A stretch of DNA of 26,525 bases from JADFXI01 sp050011415. GTDB lineage: Bacteria; Nitrospirota; Thermodesulfovibrionia; Thermodesulfovibrionales; Dissulfurispiraceae. The DNA is taken from contig JBEKJD010000022.1 of assembly GCA_050011415.1 (NCBI GenBank), positions 1-26,525 on the forward strand, in the 5' to 3' direction. Position 1 is the first letter of the stretch, and every line of letters starts with the position of its first letter. This document shows, in pieces, positions 7,651 to 16,194 of the stretch. A program made the position numbers and the translations under genes. Below the pieces are notes generated by a model. It had not been told where the DNA came from, did no database searches, and was given only the letters and a program-made list of their open reading frames with translations.

Positions 7651-9285
7651 ATGAAAGCGTCAGATCTCTTTGTGAAACAACTCGAAGAGGAAGGCGTAGA
7701 ATACGCCTTCGGCCTTCCAGGCGAGGAAAACCTCGACTTCCTCGAATCTCTCCGTACTTCATCCATCAAAGTAATCATTACACGTCACGAGCAGCCCGCT
7801 GCATTCATGGCCGCGACCTATGGGAGGCTGACAGGAAAAGCCGGCGTATGCTTCTCTACACTGGGGCCTGGAGCGACCAACCTCGTTACCGGCGTGGCCC
7901 ATGCCCAGCTTATCGGCGCCCCGCTTGTTTCGATCTCCGGCCAGAAGGCGCTCAGGGCGAATTGGCAGGCCCGGTTCCAGCTTATCAACGTGGTAGAAGT
8001 GATGAGGCCAATTACCAAAGACTCGGTATCCATCGTTGATCCGGACACCATCCCCACTGTTATACGGAATGCCTTCAGACTGGCGCAGGCAGAACGACCC
8101 GGAGCAGTACATGTGGAACTGCCGGAGGACGTAGCAGTGAGCCAAACCAATTCTCAGGTGCAGAAGCGTGCGGATACACGGAGTCCGGGGCCTGATGCCG
8201 TTGCCATTGCCCAGGCAGCCGGGCTGATTAACAAAGCGCAGCATCCTCTGATAATCCTCTCATCCGGGGTCAACAGGAAACTGGTCTGCCAACAGTTGAC
8301 TCAATTCGTCAATAAGACAGGCATCTACGCTGTACATACACAAATGGGAAAAGGCGTTCTGAGCGATGAATCCAAATACAGCCTGTTTGCCGCCGGCATC
8401 CACCGGCGCGATTACGTCAATTGCGGGATCGACCGGGCCGATGTGATCATTACGATTGGATACAATATCGTTGAATATCCGCCATACGTCTGGAACAGAA
8501 ACCTCGACAAGAAAATCATCAATATCGACTTTGCCGAAGCAACGGCAGACAAATACTATAATCCTGATATCGAGATTGTCGGCGATATTTCCTCTTCACT
8601 GGGACAACTCGAAGAAATGATCACCCCCAGAAAAAATGACGAGGTGTTCAGTGATGTGCGGGAATTCCTGAATCTGAAACTATCGCTGAATTTCAGTAAG
8701 CAGTATCCATTGACCCCGCAGGAGGTAGTATGGCATGTGAGAGAGGCGCTGGCCCACGAAGATATCCTGACTCTGGATAACGGGATCTACAAGCTATGGT
8801 TCTCGCGGCTCTACCGGACATACAAACCCAACACGTTCCTGCTGGATAATGCTCTCGCAACAATGGGCGCGGGACTCTCTTCCGGCATTACAGCCAAAAT
8901 GCTCAGGCCTGATCGAAACGTGCTGGCCGTCGTGGGAGACGGCGGTTTCATGATGAACTCTCAGGAGCTTGAGACCGCCTTGCGATATGGCATCCCCATC
9001 GTGGTCCTGATACTGAACGACAATGCCTTCGGTTTCATCAAGTGGGAGCAGCAGACCAAGGGATTTCCGAGCTTCGCTCTCGATTATTCCAATCCTGACT
9101 TCGTGAAGTATGCGGAAAGCTACGGGGCAGCAGGCATGAAGGTAAAAGACGGCGATAACCTGTCCGAACTATTACACAAAGCCTTTGCGCTGAAAAGACC
9201 CGTCCTTATCGAGTGCCCGGTAGATTATTCGGTCAACTTTGAGACGTTCTCAAAAGAACTGTCCAACATCGTCTGCGAATATTGA
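7651..9285 (+). CDS. TPP-dependent enzyme, acetolactate-synthase-like; candidate 2-oxoglutarate decarboxylase
   Basis: 544 residues with the three domains of the acetolactate synthase/pyruvate oxidase family. The catalytic Glu47 is in RHEQ (45-48). The TPP/Mg motif runs from GDGG (429-432) to LNDN (455-458). The N-terminal GLPGEENLD (21-29) is, from memory, close to the cyanobacterial 2-oxoglutarate decarboxylases (sll1981 / SYNPCC7002_A2770) that were long annotated as acetolactate synthase. No ilvN-type regulatory subunit follows, which argues against branched-chain amino acid synthesis. Coupling to an SSADH-like gene and to citrate synthase and aconitase supports 2-oxoglutarate to succinic semialdehyde plus CO2. 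The Shine-Dalgarno (GAGAG) lies inside the end of the preceding gene. Family certain; substrate inferred. Catabolic acetolactate synthase remains possible. Confidence 0.85.
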   Translation: MKASDLFVKQLEEEGVEYAFGLPGEENLDFLESLRTSSIKVIITRHEQPAAFMAATYGRLTGKAGVCFSTLGPGATNLVTGVAHAQLIGAPLVSISGQKALRANWQARFQLINVVEVMRPITKDSVSIVDPDTIPTVIRNAFRLAQAERPGAVHVELPEDVAVSQTNSQVQKRADTRSPGPDAVAIAQAAGLINKAQHPLIILSSGVNRKLVCQQLTQFVNKTGIYAVHTQMGKGVLSDESKYSLFAAGIHRRDYVNCGIDRADVIITIGYNIVEYPPYVWNRNLDKKIINIDFAEATADKYYNPDIEIVGDISSSLGQLEEMITPRKNDEVFSDVREFLNLKLSLNFSKQYPLTPQEVVWHVREALAHEDILTLDNGIYKLWFSRLYRTYKPNTFLLDNALATMGAGLSSGITAKMLRPDRNVLAVVGDGGFMMNSQELETALRYGIPIVVLILNDNAFGFIKWEQQTKGFPSFALDYSNPDFVKYAESYGAAGMKVKDGDNLSELLHKAFALKRPVLIECPVDYSVNFETFSKELSNIVCEY

Positions 9286-9327
9286 GTAATAGAATCTTAA
9301 AATTAGTTGCTACAACGGAGGGCTTGT

Positions 9328-10152
9328 ATGAGTTTTTTTGAGATTGATACGGAAAAGTGCATGCATGACGGTATCTGCGTGGCGGAATGTCCGATGCGCA
9401 TCCTGGAAATGAAAGACGCTTCATTGCCGCCTGCGCCGGTGGAAGGAGCTGAAGAGAAGTGCATCAGGTGCGGACATTGTGTTGCAGTCTGTCCGCATGG
9501 GGCTTTCTCCCTTGCAGAAATGAAGACGGAAGACTGTCCTCCTGTGATAAAGGATCTGGCGCTGAGTGTTGAGCATGTTGAACATTTTCTGCGTTCCAGG
9601 AGGTCCATCCGCACATACCAGGACAAAGCAATAGAGCGTGACAAGCTTGAAAAGTTATTAGACATCGCCCGGTATGGGCCTACAGGCACAAACAGCCAGC
9701 AGGTCAAATGGCTTGCCTTCAATTCGCGCGAGGTAGTACGCAGTTTGGCCGGATTGGTCGTCGACCTTATCCGTTATATGATTGAAGAGAAGCATCCCAT
9801 GGGGGAGAGATATAGCTTGCCCCGGTTCGTCGAAGCGTGGGAGACCGGGACAGACCTAATCAGCCGGGGAGCGCCGGGACTTGTCATCGCCCATGCGCCA
9901 AAAGACTATACATTAGCTCAGACTGACAGCGCCATAGCTCTTACATTCCTGGACCTGGCAGCTCCCTCTTTCGGCCTGGGCAGTTGCTGGGCCGGTTTCT
10001 TCATGATGGCTGCCTCGCACTGGCCGCCTCTTCAGCAGGCGCTTGAGCTGCCTGAAGGACATGCATGTTTCGGGGCAATGATGCTCGGCTATCCGAAATA
10101 TGAATATCACAGGCTGCCTCTCAGGAAAGAAGCAGACATCACCTGGAGATAA
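9328..10152 (+). CDS. Ferredoxin-nitroreductase fusion protein
   Basis: 274 residues. An N-terminal bacterial ferredoxin module (about 5-65) carries cysteines C11, C17 and C21 (CX5CX3CP, a variant spacing) and C45, C48, C51 and C55 (the standard CX2CX2CX3CP), consistent with two [4Fe-4S] clusters. It is followed by a nitroreductase-family FMN domain from about residue 85, with RRSIRTYQ and ARYGPTGTNSQ. Such proteins pass electrons from iron-sulfur donors to flavin for reduction of unknown substrates. The start is ATG 9328, preceded by GGAGGG at 9317-9322; an earlier in-frame start at 9307 has no ribosome site. It lies 42 bases after the TPP gene and is probably in the same transcript. The substrate cannot be told from sequence. 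Confidence 0.9.
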   Translation: MSFFEIDTEKCMHDGICVAECPMRILEMKDASLPPAPVEGAEEKCIRCGHCVAVCPHGAFSLAEMKTEDCPPVIKDLALSVEHVEHFLRSRRSIRTYQDKAIERDKLEKLLDIARYGPTGTNSQQVKWLAFNSREVVRSLAGLVVDLIRYMIEEKHPMGERYSLPRFVEAWETGTDLISRGAPGLVIAHAPKDYTLAQTDSAIALTFLDLAAPSFGLGSCWAGFFMMAASHWPPLQQALELPEGHACFGAMMLGYPKYEYHRLPLRKEADITWR

Positions 10153-10185
10153 CAGTCCATAGTACTACTTAACAAGGAGGTCTCG

Positions 10186-10770
10186 ATGGGTAAAAAGATA
10201 CTGGTTCTGACCGGCAGTCCGAGAAAAAACGGCAATACGAATACCGTTGTCGGATGGTTTGTAGAAGGCGCGAAAGAGGCGGGGGCCGATGTAGAGGTAG
10301 TAGACGCAGCCCGCTTGAAAAGCAGGAACAACGGATGTATCGCCTGCATGGGGTGCCAGAAATCGGAGAAGTACGAGTGCGCGGTTGACGATGAGGTAAA
10401 GCCGGTACTTGCGAAAATCCCGGATGTGGACGTCCTCGTCTTTGCGACCCCGACATATTTTTTCGGTCCCAGTGCACAGATGAAATTAGTGATAGACAGA
10501 ATGTACTCGCTTATCAAATTTGATCCTGCCAAGGGACAATATGTGCATAATCTGGGTCATCTTAAATGGGGGCTTATCTGCACAGGCGGCGGGGACATAA
10601 ATCCCGGTCTCAGCCTTGTGGAGCAGACCTTCAAGACTGTTGCAGGTTTTATCGGCGCTGAATGCAATTCGCTGCTTGTTCCAAATGCCTCGATGTTTAA
10701 CGATGACATAAAACAGGACAGAAAGCTTCGTGAAAAGTCATTATCTTTTGGACGCACGCTTGCTTCATGA
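10186..10770 (+). CDS. Iron-sulfur flavoprotein / NADPH-dependent FMN reductase family
   Basis: 194 residues with a flavodoxin-like fold. The FMN phosphate loop GSPRKNGNT is at residues 10-18, and TPTYFFGP is the second FMN contact. A compact cysteine motif (C51, C54, C57, C65; CX2CX2CX7C) matches iron-sulfur flavoproteins, which bind one [4Fe-4S] cluster next to FMN and act in electron transfer or in O2/H2O2 reduction in anaerobes such as Methanosarcina. Excellent Shine-Dalgarno AAGGAGG at 10174-10180. It is the last gene of the plus-strand cluster, ends before a hairpin, and faces a second member of the same family across 44 bases. Confidence 0.9.
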   Translation: MGKKILVLTGSPRKNGNTNTVVGWFVEGAKEAGADVEVVDAARLKSRNNGCIACMGCQKSEKYECAVDDEVKPVLAKIPDVDVLVFATPTYFFGPSAQMKLVIDRMYSLIKFDPAKGQYVHNLGHLKWGLICTGGGDINPGLSLVEQTFKTVAGFIGAECNSLLVPNASMFNDDIKQDRKLREKSLSFGRTLAS

Positions 10771-10778
10771 GGCAACGG

Positions 10779-10799
10779 GGTGGAAGCAATGCTTCCACC
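10779..10799. terminator. Shared hairpin between convergent flavoprotein genes
   Basis: A perfect 9-base-pair stem GGTGGAAGC/GCTTCCACC with an AAT loop lies in the 44-base gap between two convergent genes. It can form in RNA from either strand. Neither side has a strong run of T, so intrinsic termination would be weak; its position is the main support. Confidence 0.55.
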
Positions 10800-10814
10800 T
10801 CTGTATTCCCGGCA

Positions 10815-11387
10815 CTACCCTAATTTCTTGAGAAGCCATGCCATGTTTTCACCGAGCACTTTCATCGTCTGCAACCCTTCCGCGTCTTTCTCCACCTCGC
10901 CGATCTCCCTGCCGAAACCTAAATTCCAGTAGCTCGACCCCGGGATTATCATCTGGCTGATCAGAAAAAAATGGTTGAGCGTATCAAAGGCGTGGATGCT
11001 TCCAGCCCTGCGTGCCGCGATTACGGCTGCGCCGGCTTTACGCCTGAACATATCGCCATTGGCCCTTGCTACCATTCCAGCTCTGTCAACAAGCGCTTTC
11101 AGTTCGCTCGTTATGTCGGCAAAATAAGTAGGAGAAGCCAAAATAATACCATCGGCCCCGGCCATCGCATCAATGCATTCGTTGACAATATCATCTTTGA
11201 CCGAGCAGTGTTTGTCCTTGTTGCTCCAGCATTTGTAGCAGGCAATGCACCCCTGGACCCTCTTGCCTGCAAACTGCACCATTTCTGTCCCGATCCCTTC
11301 CTTCTCCAGTTCATTAAAAACCTGCCTGACAAGAATTGCAGTGTTTCCGTCCTTGCGTGCGCTTCCGTTGAATGCTATAACTTTCAT
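10815..11387 (-). CDS. Iron-sulfur flavoprotein / NADPH-dependent FMN reductase family, second copy
   Basis: 190 residues. FMN loop GSARKDGNT (8-16), cysteines C47, C50, C53 and C61 (CX2CX2CX7C, the same spacing as in the convergent neighbour) and SPTYFADITSELK for the second flavin contact. Flavodoxin fold, cytoplasmic, no signal peptide. Sequence identity with the neighbour is limited outside the motifs, so these look like old paralogues rather than a recent tandem duplication. Weak ribosome site before ATG 11387. The 145 bases between this gene and the AsmA gene upstream show no clear terminator or promoter. The electron partner is unknown. Confidence 0.9.
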   Translation of the reverse strand: MKVIAFNGSARKDGNTAILVRQVFNELEKEGIGTEMVQFAGKRVQGCIACYKCWSNKDKHCSVKDDIVNECIDAMAGADGIILASPTYFADITSELKALVDRAGMVARANGDMFRRKAGAAVIAARRAGSIHAFDTLNHFFLISQMIIPGSSYWNLGFGREIGEVEKDAEGLQTMKVLGENMAWLLKKLG

Positions 11388-11532
11388 AAATTATTTCATA
11401 CCAGCCCTTTGGACTCCTCCGCTGATACGCCTCCCTTTCAGATGAAGACATAAATTGAAATTATTTTAGCACAAAGCGAAATAGTTTCTCTGAGTAACGC
11501 ACAGTATTGTGAAATAAAATTCAGGAAAAAAA

Positions 11533-12969
11533 TCATTTCGTTGGTTGCTGCACGGCGCCGTTGTAAAAGACCTCGCATTTGTCGCCTTGAAGAAAGCGCT
11601 TTACCGTGCTGAAAAAACTGCCGATTGGGCGGACAATGGTCTCGACTACGCTCACCCCGCTGACTTTGGGACTGTCGAAGGGACCGCTGATGACTTGTTT
11701 GAATTTTGCGCATCCCTTGTCATCGAGAAGCGCCACTATTACATTATCATATCGTTCGCCGACAAGATCTATCTTGCCTTTAAGTGCCACCCTGTTATGG
11801 TGCGTAGCAAGGGCACAGTCCGTAGCATCCGCCACCCCAACCCTGATCTTCCAGTGGGAGCTGAACTTTGTAATGATCCCCTGTCCTCCCCTGGTCTGTT
11901 TGTAAAGGTCCCCATAACGATACCCCTTGAGCGCAACGCTGCCGAGAGGTCCTCCGATTAAGAAAGCGCCGACGTCGACAAGGTTGAACTTCTGGCTTGT
12001 TTCAAGAGATGAAAGTGCCTTGTCGAGGTCCATAGTATACATGACGAGATTGTCACCTCTGATAGAAAAAGTACCATCCATGCTGCTAATCAGATTGCGG
12101 CTTCCTTTTTCTTTCATTGTCAGAGACGCATAAAGATCACCCTTCCCGCCGATAACCTTTTTTGTGCCGAAGGACTCCTCAAGTTTTTCAAAGTCCATCT
12201 TCGATATCTTCAAATTGATTTTATACGCAGCATCGACTTTCGACATGTCTGCGATAACATCCGCCTCAGCCTTTGCTCCGAAGATATCCATTGTGAGAGG
12301 CCTGAGGTCGATAACTCCCTTCTCCCCTTTTATTGGACTCTTGATGTTGTCGATCCTAAGGTCCCCTTCCCGTACCTCCTTGCAGTCCATGTCCCCCGTG
12401 AATGAGATGTTCTTTGTAATTTCCCCTGAGGTATCAGGTACTGAAAAATCCTTGATAGCCAGATTGATTCCTTTCAACTCGGTTTTTTTACCTGACTTCT
12501 TGTCGAGATAGACTAATATACCATTGGACAGTTTGAGCTCATTCATGCTGAAGGCTGCCGTGGGTCTCCCTTCAGCAGATTTCTTTTCGGTCCCTTCGAA
12601 ATTATATTTCCCTTTAGCGTCTTTCACGATGGTGACAGCCGGTTTAACAAGCTCGCAGCTGGTGACTTTGAGCTGCTTCTTCAGCAGGGGCATCAACTCC
12701 ACCCCTAACTTGAGGTTTTCCAGTGCAAGGATATCGCCTCTCTTGCCGGCGACATGGATGTCACTAGCCGATACGCCAAATGGAAATAAAGAGAGCCCCA
12801 TTTTCCCGTTGATCCTGACATCCAGGCCGGTAGCCCCTGAGGCTACGGCCTCGATGCGGGACCTGTAGGAATTTACGTCGAAGGTGAGGGCGAAAACTAC
12901 TACACCAAGAACAAGGGCTGCCGCACCACCGCCGAGGACAAAAAAAACTTTCTTCTTCTTCGCATTCAT
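11533..12969 (-). CDS. AsmA-family protein
   Basis: 478 residues. A single N-terminal transmembrane helix (about 8-29) is followed by a large region exposed to the periplasm. FDVNSYRSRIEAVAS (30-44) and the following segment up to SDIHV match the AsmA N-terminal repeat. The C-terminal part, with a GGQG motif near residue 372 and SGPFDSPKVSGVS near 441-453, matches the AsmA C-terminal domain. The family is related to bridge-like lipid transfer proteins (AsmA, TamB, YhdP) and affects outer-membrane lipid homeostasis, which fits a Gram-negative cell. It is short for the family. No Shine-Dalgarno is visible; a TATGAT box at 12988-12993 lies about 18 bases before the ATG, suggesting its own promoter with a very short leader. 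Confidence 0.85.
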   Translation of the reverse strand: MNAKKKKVFFVLGGGAAALVLGVVVFALTFDVNSYRSRIEAVASGATGLDVRINGKMGLSLFPFGVSASDIHVAGKRGDILALENLKLGVELMPLLKKQLKVTSCELVKPAVTIVKDAKGKYNFEGTEKKSAEGRPTAAFSMNELKLSNGILVYLDKKSGKKTELKGINLAIKDFSVPDTSGEITKNISFTGDMDCKEVREGDLRIDNIKSPIKGEKGVIDLRPLTMDIFGAKAEADVIADMSKVDAAYKINLKISKMDFEKLEESFGTKKVIGGKGDLYASLTMKEKGSRNLISSMDGTFSIRGDNLVMYTMDLDKALSSLETSQKFNLVDVGAFLIGGPLGSVALKGYRYGDLYKQTRGGQGIITKFSSHWKIRVGVADATDCALATHHNRVALKGKIDLVGERYDNVIVALLDDKGCAKFKQVISGPFDSPKVSGVSVVETIVRPIGSFFSTVKRFLQGDKCEVFYNGAVQQPTK

Positions 12970-13039
12970 TAGCTGTAACTAAAGGGTATCATACAATGGG
13001 GGACATGGCAAACAGAGGATGTTTTTGCAGGCGGTCTTC

Positions 13040-13801
13040 TTAACGGATCAGATAAATCACGGCTACTACAGAACCTATTATGATTACAATTCGGCGCAGC
13101 ATGCCGGGACTAATCCGTCCGGCCAGCCTGCCCCCTAACGCCCCGCCGGCGAGTGCCCCTACGGCCATGATAAGCGCCGCTGACCATACTACATGTCCGG
13201 AGAACAAAAAGAAGATTGCCGCCGCAATGTTAATGCTGAACGAGACCGCCTGCTTGAGGGCATTAAGGCGTATAAGCGAGTCATCTATGACAACTCCTAT
13301 CGCTGCTATGACTATCACGCTTACGCCGGCCCCGAAGTAGCCGCCATAAACAGCGGCAGGAATAATCGGAAATATCGACCATGCATCGTGTAATGTAACC
13401 TTTCCTGATTTGCTTGCGCTACGAGTGAGCCACGACCGCACTCTATCCTGGACAGCCATGAGGACGACGGCCATCATGATCAGATAGGGCACAATTTTTC
13501 TAAAGATTTGATCATCCGTGTGAAGGAGTATTATTCCTCCGCTAATCCCTCCAAGCACGCCTACCGGCAGAAGAAGCCACAAACGGAGAGATTGTCCGCG
13601 CAGGTCCTTCATTTGTGCAAAGGTTGCGCCAAGATAGCCGGGACAAAGGGCTACTGTATTGGTTATGTTTGCGGCAATAACCGGAACGCCTACAGCCGTA
13701 AGCATGGGAAATGTAATAAGTGTTCCACCGCCGGCGAGGGCATTCACCGCACCTCCTGCAACCGCTGCCAATCCCACAATCAATAAATGTAACATACTCA
13801 T
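13040..13801 (-). CDS. TauE/SafE-family (DUF81) membrane permease
   Basis: 253 residues, strongly hydrophobic, about seven to eight membrane segments. The two internal halves show the family's glycine-rich loops (AGGAVNALAGGGTLITFP, about 15-32, and YGGYFGAGVSV in the second half). Family members export or import sulfite, sulfoacetate or other small sulfur-containing or organic anions, but the substrate here is unknown. ATG 13801 is the first start; ATG 13795, two codons in, is also possible. It follows argF by 75 bases on the same strand, but a link to arginine synthesis is not evident. Confidence 0.88.
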   Translation of the reverse strand: MSMLHLLIVGLAAVAGGAVNALAGGGTLITFPMLTAVGVPVIAANITNTVALCPGYLGATFAQMKDLRGQSLRLWLLLPVGVLGGISGGIILLHTDDQIFRKIVPYLIMMAVVLMAVQDRVRSWLTRSASKSGKVTLHDAWSIFPIIPAAVYGGYFGAGVSVIVIAAIGVVIDDSLIRLNALKQAVSFSINIAAAIFFLFSGHVVWSAALIMAVGALAGGALGGRLAGRISPGMLRRIVIIIGSVVAVIYLIR

Positions 13802-13876
13802 AAATGAGAATCGCTGTTTTGAAATGCGTTTACGATACTTGGGAATAAAAATACTGCTACGATTTATTAATAACGA

Positions 13877-14785
13877 TCAGGAGGCAATCAGGAACTCAAG
13901 GAGCGCTTTTTCGGTGTGCAATCTGTTTTCGGCCTGATCAAACACTGCGCTCTGAGGTCCATCCATAACCTCATCGGTTATCTCCTGGCCTCTATATGCC
14001 GGAAGGCAGTGGAGGACAACAGCATCTTTTTTGGCGCGGCTGAGCAGAGCGTTGTTTATCTGGTAACCGGCAAATTGTGCTTTTTTATTTTCCGCCTCTT
14101 TTTCCTGCCCCATGCTCACCCAAACATCCGTATAAACAATATCGGCGTCAGCTACAGCCTCCAAAGGGTCTCGAACAACGGTTATGGACCCGTCGGAGCT
14201 GCTCCGCGCGCTTTGCAGGATACCACTGTCAGGGCCGCAGCATTCGGGACAAGCGATAACCATATTAATGCCGGCAAGCACAGACGCTTCTATAAGCGAG
14301 TTGGCAACATTGTTGCTGTCTCCTATGTATGCCATGCGAATGCCTTTCAGGGTGCCCTTCCTTTCTATAATAGTCATTAGATCAGCCAGCGCCTGGCACG
14401 GGTGATGAAGGTCCGAAAGACCATTGACCACTGGTACTGTTGCATACGAGGCAAATTCCTCAATTGATGAATGCGAGTAAGTCCTGAGAACAACGGCACT
14501 GAGATAGCGGGAAAGGACGCGGGCAGTATCGGCAATCGTCTCACCTCTGCCGAGCTGTATTTCTTTGGGGTTGAGGTATAGTGATTGTCCTCCTAACTGG
14601 TAAATCCCGACTTCAAAAGATACCCTTGTACGCGTTGACGGTTTTTCAAAAAACAATCCGACGCTTTTGCCTATTAACGGGCATTTATGCGCGTCAGCAC
14701 CGGATTTCAGGGCCAAAGCCCTTTCCAGCAGGTATGCGATTTCGTTTTTTGTGAGATCATGTATTGCAAGAAGATCGCGTTTCAT
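13877..14785 (-). CDS. argF: Ornithine carbamoyltransferase
   Basis: Makes citrulline from ornithine and carbamoyl phosphate in arginine synthesis. 302 residues, normal length. The carbamoyl-phosphate motif STRTR is at 50-54 and HPCQ at 128-131. The ornithine-specific SMGQE loop (224-228, within YTDVWVSMGQE) and HCLPAYRG (259-266) with the active-site Cys separate it from aspartate carbamoyltransferase. Its ATG overlaps the TGA of argD by four bases (ATGA), so the two are translationally coupled. Confidence 0.97.
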   Translation of the reverse strand: MKRDLLAIHDLTKNEIAYLLERALALKSGADAHKCPLIGKSVGLFFEKPSTRTRVSFEVGIYQLGGQSLYLNPKEIQLGRGETIADTARVLSRYLSAVVLRTYSHSSIEEFASYATVPVVNGLSDLHHPCQALADLMTIIERKGTLKGIRMAYIGDSNNVANSLIEASVLAGINMVIACPECCGPDSGILQSARSSSDGSITVVRDPLEAVADADIVYTDVWVSMGQEKEAENKKAQFAGYQINNALLSRAKKDAVVLHCLPAYRGQEITDEVMDGPQSAVFDQAENRLHTEKALLEFLIAS

Positions 14786-15981
14786 ATTGATCGGCCCAGC
14801 AGTTCTTCAAGCAGTTCAACCAGCACGTCAATCTCTTTCTCCTCGACTATCAGCGGAGGAGTAAAACGCAGCACATTGCCGCCGCCTGTGCAGTTGATCA
14901 AAATACCCCTGTCAAGACACGCCTTTACGATAGGCATTCCGTCCCTCGTAAGCTCCGCACCGATAAAAAGGCCCTTGCCCCGCACATCGACGATCTGATC
15001 AAGAGATTCCTTAAGCTGCATCAGGCGTCCTATGAAATACTCTCCCATTCTGTTACAGTGGTCCATAACAAACCCGTCCTCAAGAATTGCCTCCAATGTA
15101 GCAATCGCAGCAGCACACGCCAGGGGATTGCCGCCAAAAGTTGATGCATGTGAGCCGGGCTTGAATACCGCGGCAACTTTATCAGTAGCCAGCAGTGCGC
15201 CTATAGGTACGCCTCCGCCGAGGCCTTTTGCCAGTGTCATGATGTCGGGAATAATATTATAATGCTCATAGGCAAAGAGTTTGCCGGTCCTTCCCATTCC
15301 TGTCTGCACTTCATCAAGGATCAGGAGCAGTTCATGCCGGTCGCAGAGTTCCCTGACCTTCATAAGATAATCATCAGCAGGAACGTTTACCCCTCCTTCG
15401 CCCTGTATAGGCTCCAGCATCACCGCACAGGTTTTTCCGGTTATGGCCGCCTCCAGGGCCTGTATGTCATTAAACTGCACATGCCTGAATCCCGGCACCA
15501 GCGGTTCAAATCCTTTCTGAAATTTACTCTGACCGGTTGCCGTCAGTGCGGCGAGAGTTCTGCCGTGAAAAGATTTTAGTGCAGAAATAATTTCATACCG
15601 TTCATGCTCAAAATGCTCTTTTGCATACTTTCGGGCCAGTTTAATTGCCGCTTCATTGGCTTCGGCGCCCGAATTGCAGAAAAAAACTTTATCCGCGAAA
15701 GAGTTGGTGACGAGAAGTTTGGCGAGTTTTATCTGAGGCTCAATATGATAATAATTTGACACATGTATTAATCTTTGCGCCTGCTTCTGAATTGCAACAA
15801 CAACCTTGGGATGGCAATGTCCGAGCACGTTGACTGCAATACCCCCCAGAAAATCAAGATATTCTTTACCGTCAGCCCCCCAGACCCTCATTCCCCGCCC
15901 TTTTCTGAGCACGACAGGGAACCGGTTATAGGTATGCATCAGGTAGTGCTCTGAGTCTTCAATGATTTTTCTGGGTTCCAT
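14782..15981 (-). CDS. argD: Acetylornithine aminotransferase
   Basis: A PLP enzyme that makes N-acetylornithine from N-acetylglutamate semialdehyde; it may also serve lysine synthesis. 399 residues from ATG 15981. Visible motifs: CNSGAEANE (102-110), D223 in LDEVQTGMGRTG and the PLP lysine K252 in LAKGLGGG. ATG 15981 is preferred because MEPRKIIEDSEHYLMHTYNR matches the usual N-terminus; a GTG five codons earlier (15996) is the alternative. Neither has a clear Shine-Dalgarno. It is first in the argD-argF pair and reads away from an inverted-repeat element that lies about 25-40 bases upstream. Confidence 0.96.
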   Translation of the reverse strand: MEPRKIIEDSEHYLMHTYNRFPVVLRKGRGMRVWGADGKEYLDFLGGIAVNVLGHCHPKVVVAIQKQAQRLIHVSNYYHIEPQIKLAKLLVTNSFADKVFFCNSGAEANEAAIKLARKYAKEHFEHERYEIISALKSFHGRTLAALTATGQSKFQKGFEPLVPGFRHVQFNDIQALEAAITGKTCAVMLEPIQGEGGVNVPADDYLMKVRELCDRHELLLILDEVQTGMGRTGKLFAYEHYNIIPDIMTLAKGLGGGVPIGALLATDKVAAVFKPGSHASTFGGNPLACAAAIATLEAILEDGFVMDHCNRMGEYFIGRLMQLKESLDQIVDVRGKGLFIGAELTRDGMPIVKACLDRGILINCTGGGNVLRFTPPLIVEEKEIDVLVELLEELLGRSI

Positions 15982-16020
15982 GGGAAATGATAACACAGAG
16001 TCAAATAGCAGGGCAAATCA

Positions 16021-16113
16021 AAAGACCGTGAAAAGTGAATCGTGAATCGTGAAACGTCCTTTTATTGCCTGCCTTTGCCATTCACTTTTTACGGTTCACT
16101 TTTCACGGTCTTT
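16021..16113. repeat. Inverted-repeat element with stuttering GTGAATC words
   Basis: A perfect 19-base inverted repeat (16021-16039 and 16095-16113) bounds a 93-base element. The left arm continues with the word CGTGAATCGTGAA repeated, and the right inner part (TTCACTTTTTACGG) partly mirrors it. It lies in the divergent gap between argD and the class V aminotransferase gene and could form a long hairpin. No coding potential is seen. The rest of this gap up to 16194 is AT-rich and probably holds the promoter of the next gene, but no convincing -35/-10 pair was found. Confidence 0.8.
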
Positions 16114-16194
16114 AACAGGCTTTCCAAAGATGGCCGTTTTATATTATTATACATGCTCGACTTTTAATCTTAACTATAATCACCGGAGGATTAT

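Noticed and set aside
7651..9285. Standard acetohydroxyacid synthase (ilvB) of branched-chain amino acid synthesis
   Set aside because: No ilvN or ilvC follows, the gene is embedded with citrate synthase and an SSADH-like gene, and its N-terminal motif resembles the 2-oxoglutarate decarboxylase group. It is not fully excluded.
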